From positions 1-8,851 of the forward strand of contig DMTA01000571.1 of assembly GCA_003454835.1 (NCBI GenBank): a stretch of 8,851 bases of DNA, given 5' to 3'. A program made the translations under genes and the position numbers. The notes under the pieces are model-generated. The model searched no databases and was not told where the DNA came from. It worked only from the letters and a program-made list of their open reading frames with translations. Position 1 is the first letter of the stretch. The number at the start of each line of letters is the position of its first letter. The DNA comes from Achromobacter sp. (GTDB lineage: Bacteria > Pseudomonadota > Gammaproteobacteria > Burkholderiales > Burkholderiaceae_B). Positions 7,090-8,851 of the stretch are shown here, in pieces.

Positions 7090-8106
7090 TCAGCGCACCG
7101 GCCAGCCGTACATCAAGCCACCTTGCTTGTACGAAGCGTTCAAGCCGCGCTCCAGCTTCATCGCGCTGTTCTTGCCCAGCGTGTTCTCGAAGCTTTCGCC
7201 GTAGTTGCCCACGCTCTTGATGATGTTGTAGGCCCACTTGTCGTCCACGCCCAGATTCTTGCCCATGCCCGGAGTCACGCCCAGGATGCGCTGAATGTTG
7301 GGGTTGGGGCTCTTGGTCATTTCATCGACGTTGGCCTTGGTGATGCCGTATTCCTCGGCTTCCAGCATCGCGTTCAGCGACCAGCGCACGATGTTGAACC
7401 ACTGCTCGTCGCCCTGGCGGACCATGGGGCCCAGCGGCTCCTTGGAGAAGTCTTCCGGCAGGATGACGAACTTGTCCGGGTTCTCGAGCGTGGTGCGGGT
7501 CGAGGCGAGCTGCGACTTGTCGGTCGTGAACGCGTCGCAACGGCCGGCCGAGAAGGCGCGGATGATTTCGTCGTACTTGTCGATCACGACCGGCTTGAAT
7601 TCGATCTTCTGGCTGCGGAACCAGTCAGCGAGGTTCAGTTCGGTGGTGGTGCCCGGTTGCACGCAGATGGTGGCGCCGTTCAGTTCCTTTGCGCTCTTGA
7701 CGTTCAGGTCTTTGGAGACCATGACGCCCTGGCTGTCGTAGTAGTTCACGCCCACGCCGATCAGGCCGAGCGTCGTGTCGCGCGTCAGCGTGACGGTGGT
7801 GTTGCGGGTCAGCACGTCGATTTCACCGGACTGCAGCGCGGTGAAGCGTTGCTGGGTGTTCAGCGGCGTGAACTTGACCTTGGAGGCGTCGCCAAACATG
7901 GTCGCGGCGATAGCGCGGCACATGTCCACGTCGATGCCCTTGTATTCGCCCTTGCTGTCGGCAATGGAGAAACCCGGGATGCCCGTCGAAACCCCACACT
8001 GGACAAACCCTTTCTTCTTGACGTTATCGAAGGTTGCGCCAGCGTTGGCAGCCGAGGATGCAGCAAACAAGGCAGCGCCAATGGCAGCGAGTTTCAGTAC
8101 TTTCAT
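7090..8106 (-). CDS. aapJ: General L-amino-acid-binding periplasmic protein AapJ
   Basis: A 338-residue SBP_bac_3 family protein that captures L-amino acids in the periplasm for the AapQMP importer. A Sec signal peptide (MKVLKLAAIGAALFAASSA...) ends at ANA, residue 22. The mature part shows VQCGVSTGIPGFS, YKGIDVDMCRAIA (55-67), QRFTALQSGEIDVLTRNTT (86-104) and TICVQPGTTTE, all typical of AapJ/BztA, and four cysteines of the kind that form disulfides in this subfamily. As I recall the family, RNTT is usually followed by Trp; here it is Val105, a possible ligand-pocket variation. The frame stays open to 8340, but the start at 8106 is chosen for its signal peptide and GGAG at 8113-8116, six bases upstream. 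It is the first gene of the operon, followed by two hairpins that should favour its expression over the permeases. Specificity is probably broad; glutamate/aspartate preference (BztA-like) is also possible. Confidence 0.95.
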   Translation of the reverse strand: MKVLKLAAIGAALFAASSAANAGATFDNVKKKGFVQCGVSTGIPGFSIADSKGEYKGIDVDMCRAIAATMFGDASKVKFTPLNTQQRFTALQSGEIDVLTRNTTVTLTRDTTLGLIGVGVNYYDSQGVMVSKDLNVKSAKELNGATICVQPGTTTELNLADWFRSQKIEFKPVVIDKYDEIIRAFSAGRCDAFTTDKSQLASTRTTLENPDKFVILPEDFSKEPLGPMVRQGDEQWFNIVRWSLNAMLEAEEYGITKANVDEMTKSPNPNIQRILGVTPGMGKNLGVDDKWAYNIIKSVGNYGESFENTLGKNSAMKLERGLNASYKQGGLMYGWPVR

Positions 8107-8112
8107 CGTGAT

Positions 8113-8116
8113 CTCC
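8113..8116 (-). promoter_or_regulatory. Ribosome binding site of aapJ
   Basis: The minus strand reads GGAG six bases before ATG 8106. It supports a start at the signal peptide and rejects the 78-residue upstream extension of the open frame. Confidence 0.75.
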
Positions 8117-8219
8117 GTGTGGGATGAAGCGGAATCCAAAGCAAGGGCCGGGTTGGACCCACGCATGGGGCGGATGGTAGCGTCCGCAAAGCACGCGGCG
8201 CATCCGGGAATTCCCTTGA

Positions 8220-8247
8220 AATATAGGGACACTGGATGAAATGAAAC
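8220..8247 (-). promoter_or_regulatory. Candidate sigma70 promoter of the aap operon
   Basis: On the minus strand a -10-like TATATT (8220-8225; 5 of 6 matches) lies 16 bases from a weak -35-like GTTTCA (8242-8247; 3 of 6). This is the most AT-rich spot upstream of aapJ and predicts a start near 8213. A weak -35 would fit a promoter that needs an activator. No sigma54 (GG-N10-GC) element was recognised. Confidence 0.4.
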
Positions 8248-8248
8248 G

Positions 8249-8268
8249 CTGTTTTTGACGGAAAACAG
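8249..8268. promoter_or_regulatory. Inverted repeat, possible operator upstream of aapJ
   Basis: CTGTTTT (8249-8255) and AAAACAG (8262-8268) are perfect 7-base inverted repeats with a 6-base centre. The repeat sits just upstream of the candidate aapJ -35, centred near -45 of the predicted start, a usual place for an activator. The regulator is not identified, and the function is inferred from position and symmetry only. Confidence 0.35.
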
Positions 8269-8370
8269 GGACGCGCTTTCAGCTTTGCGAACATGTGTTT
8301 CAGCCGGCCGAATGATGCGCACTTGTTCCGACCGCGCCAAGAGATGTAGGCCACCTTACTGTCCCCGAGT

Positions 8371-8376
8371 TACTAT
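8371..8376 (+). promoter_or_regulatory. Possible -10 element for ftsE
   Basis: TACTAT matches the sigma70 -10 consensus at 4 of 6 positions and would place a transcript start near 8383, only about 17 bases before the ftsE ATG. No acceptable -35 hexamer lies 16-18 bases upstream, so this is a weak suggestion. Confidence 0.25.
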
Positions 8377-8401
8377 GGCGGCTTCATCTGACAGCCGCCA
8401 T
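8375..8401. repeat. Palindrome overlapping the ftsE start codon
   Basis: ATGGCGGCT (8375-8383) and AGCCGCCAT (8393-8401) form a perfect 9-bp stem with a 9-base loop. The right arm contains the first two bases of the ftsE ATG. In an mRNA that begins upstream, the start codon would be paired, and no purine-rich Shine-Dalgarno sequence is visible. It may be an RNA control element, a DNA operator or chance in GC-rich sequence. Confidence 0.6.
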
Positions 8402-8851
8402 GATCGAATTCCAGCACGTATTCAAATCGTATGGTCGCGGCCGCAATATTCTGGCCGACATCAACTTCCGCGTGAGCGCGGGAGAGTTCGTTTTCGTATC
8501 GGGGCCGTCCGGCGCCGGCAAGTCCACCCTGCTCAAGCTGATCGGCGGTCTTGAGCCCGCCAGCCGGGGGTCCATCCAGGTGAACGGGCAGCGGCTGGAC
8601 AAGCTGCCGGCGCGCGCCCGGCCGTACCTGCGCCGCGCGGTGGGCGTCATCCTGCAGGACACACACCTGCTGTTCGATCGAAGCGCGTTCGAAAACGTGA
8701 TGCTGCCGCTGGCCGTCCAGGGACACCCCTGGGATTCCGCCGCGTCGCGCGCCCGTGCCGCCCTGGACAAGGTCGGGCTGTCGGGCAAGGAAGACCTCAA
8801 TCCCATCGAGTTGTCCGGCGGCGAACAGCAGCGCCTGGCGATCGCCCGCGC
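8400..8851 (+). CDS. ftsE: Cell-division ATP-binding protein FtsE, 3' end cut by window
   Basis: The first 150 codons are present. FtsE is the cytoplasmic ATPase that, with membrane partner FtsX, joins the septal ring and activates peptidoglycan amidases during division. The sequence opens with MIEFQHVFKSYGRG, as in other FtsE proteins. Walker A GPSGAGKST is at 35-43, GAGKSTLLKLI being a hallmark of FtsE; Q-loop Gln86 sits in VILQDTHLLFDR; and the signature LSGGEQQRLAIAR is at 138-150, where the window ends before Walker B. ALDKVGL at 121-127 also matches the E. coli protein. The ATG at 8400 is chosen because the family N-terminus begins exactly there, though no Shine-Dalgarno sequence is seen and the codon lies in a palindrome. 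ftsX is expected immediately downstream, outside the window. The gene diverges from aapJ. LolD-type ATPases are the nearest alternative, but the motif wording favours FtsE. Confidence 0.93.
   Translation, partial: MIEFQHVFKSYGRGRNILADINFRVSAGEFVFVSGPSGAGKSTLLKLIGGLEPASRGSIQVNGQRLDKLPARARPYLRRAVGVILQDTHLLFDRSAFENVMLPLAVQGHPWDSAASRARAALDKVGLSGKEDLNPIELSGGEQQRLAIAR

Larger units (their letters stand above)
8107..8399. other. Divergent intergenic region between aapJ and ftsE
   Basis: This 293-base stretch shows no convincing gene on either strand. It holds the aapJ leader (about 105 bases if the -10 at 8220-8225 is right), which has small hairpins such as CCCACGCATGGG at 8158-8169. It also holds an AT-richer segment around 8216-8268 with the candidate aapJ promoter and an inverted repeat, and the ftsE upstream region with a palindrome over its start codon. 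No riboswitch or RNA gene was recognised. Confidence 0.7.

Noticed and set aside
6949..8127. Plus-strand open frame (about 392 codons) opposite aapJ and the intergenic hairpins
   Set aside because: It crosses the aapJ-aapQ gap and has no recognisable domain; it is a shadow of aapJ.
8107..8340. N-terminal extension of aapJ by 78 codons
   Set aside because: The extension precedes an intact Sec signal peptide that has its own GGAG site, so it is untranslated leader.
1..8851. CRISPR array, tRNA/rRNA gene, transposase or phage/defence genes
   Set aside because: None was seen: no regularly spaced repeats, no tRNA-like cloverleaf, and no transposase or nuclease motifs in any frame.

Overview
The window is a high-GC (roughly 60-65% by eye) bacterial chromosome segment. 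Two Bug-type (Bordetella uptake gene) solute-binding proteins, an Aap-type amino-acid ABC transporter and an FtsE of betaproteobacterial flavour point to Alcaligenaceae, probably Achromobacter or Bordetella. That assignment is inferred from gene content and style, not from a database match.

Layout, left to right. (1) Positions 3-2541, plus strand: the 3' part of a Bug solute-binding protein gene, followed after about 50 bases by a gene for a cytoplasmic, divergent gamma-glutamyltransferase-family Ntn hydrolase; the two look like one operon. (2) Positions 2575-2607: a strong inverted repeat that can end transcription from both sides. (3) Positions 2659-3675, minus strand: a complete second Bug protein gene with its own ribosome binding site and a candidate promoter. 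(4) Positions 3801-8106, minus strand: a complete general/polar amino-acid ABC transporter operon in transcription order aapJ (binding protein), aapQ and aapM (permeases), aapP (ATPase), closed by a textbook intrinsic terminator at 3801-3820. The aapJ-aapQ gap carries two tandem hairpins, a common arrangement for making more binding protein than membrane components. (5) Positions 8107-8399: a divergent intergenic region. (6) Positions 8400-8851, plus strand: the first 150 codons of ftsE, the ATPase of the FtsEX cell-division complex, cut by the window end.

How the genes work together: AapJ captures L-amino acids in the periplasm and delivers them to the AapQ-AapM channel, powered by AapP. The Bug/GGT-like pair suggests capture of an organic acid or amide and its cytoplasmic hydrolysis, but no TctA/TctB membrane partner lies in the window and the substrate cannot be read from sequence. 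FtsE is functionally unrelated to the transporter and is simply the divergent neighbour.

Most of the window is ordinary transport and housekeeping DNA. The points most worth a second look are the GGT-like enzyme, which keeps the catalytic threonine but appears to have lost the gamma-glutamyl-binding residues; the 42-base near-palindrome between aapJ and aapQ; and the palindrome that covers the ftsE start codon where no Shine-Dalgarno sequence is visible.
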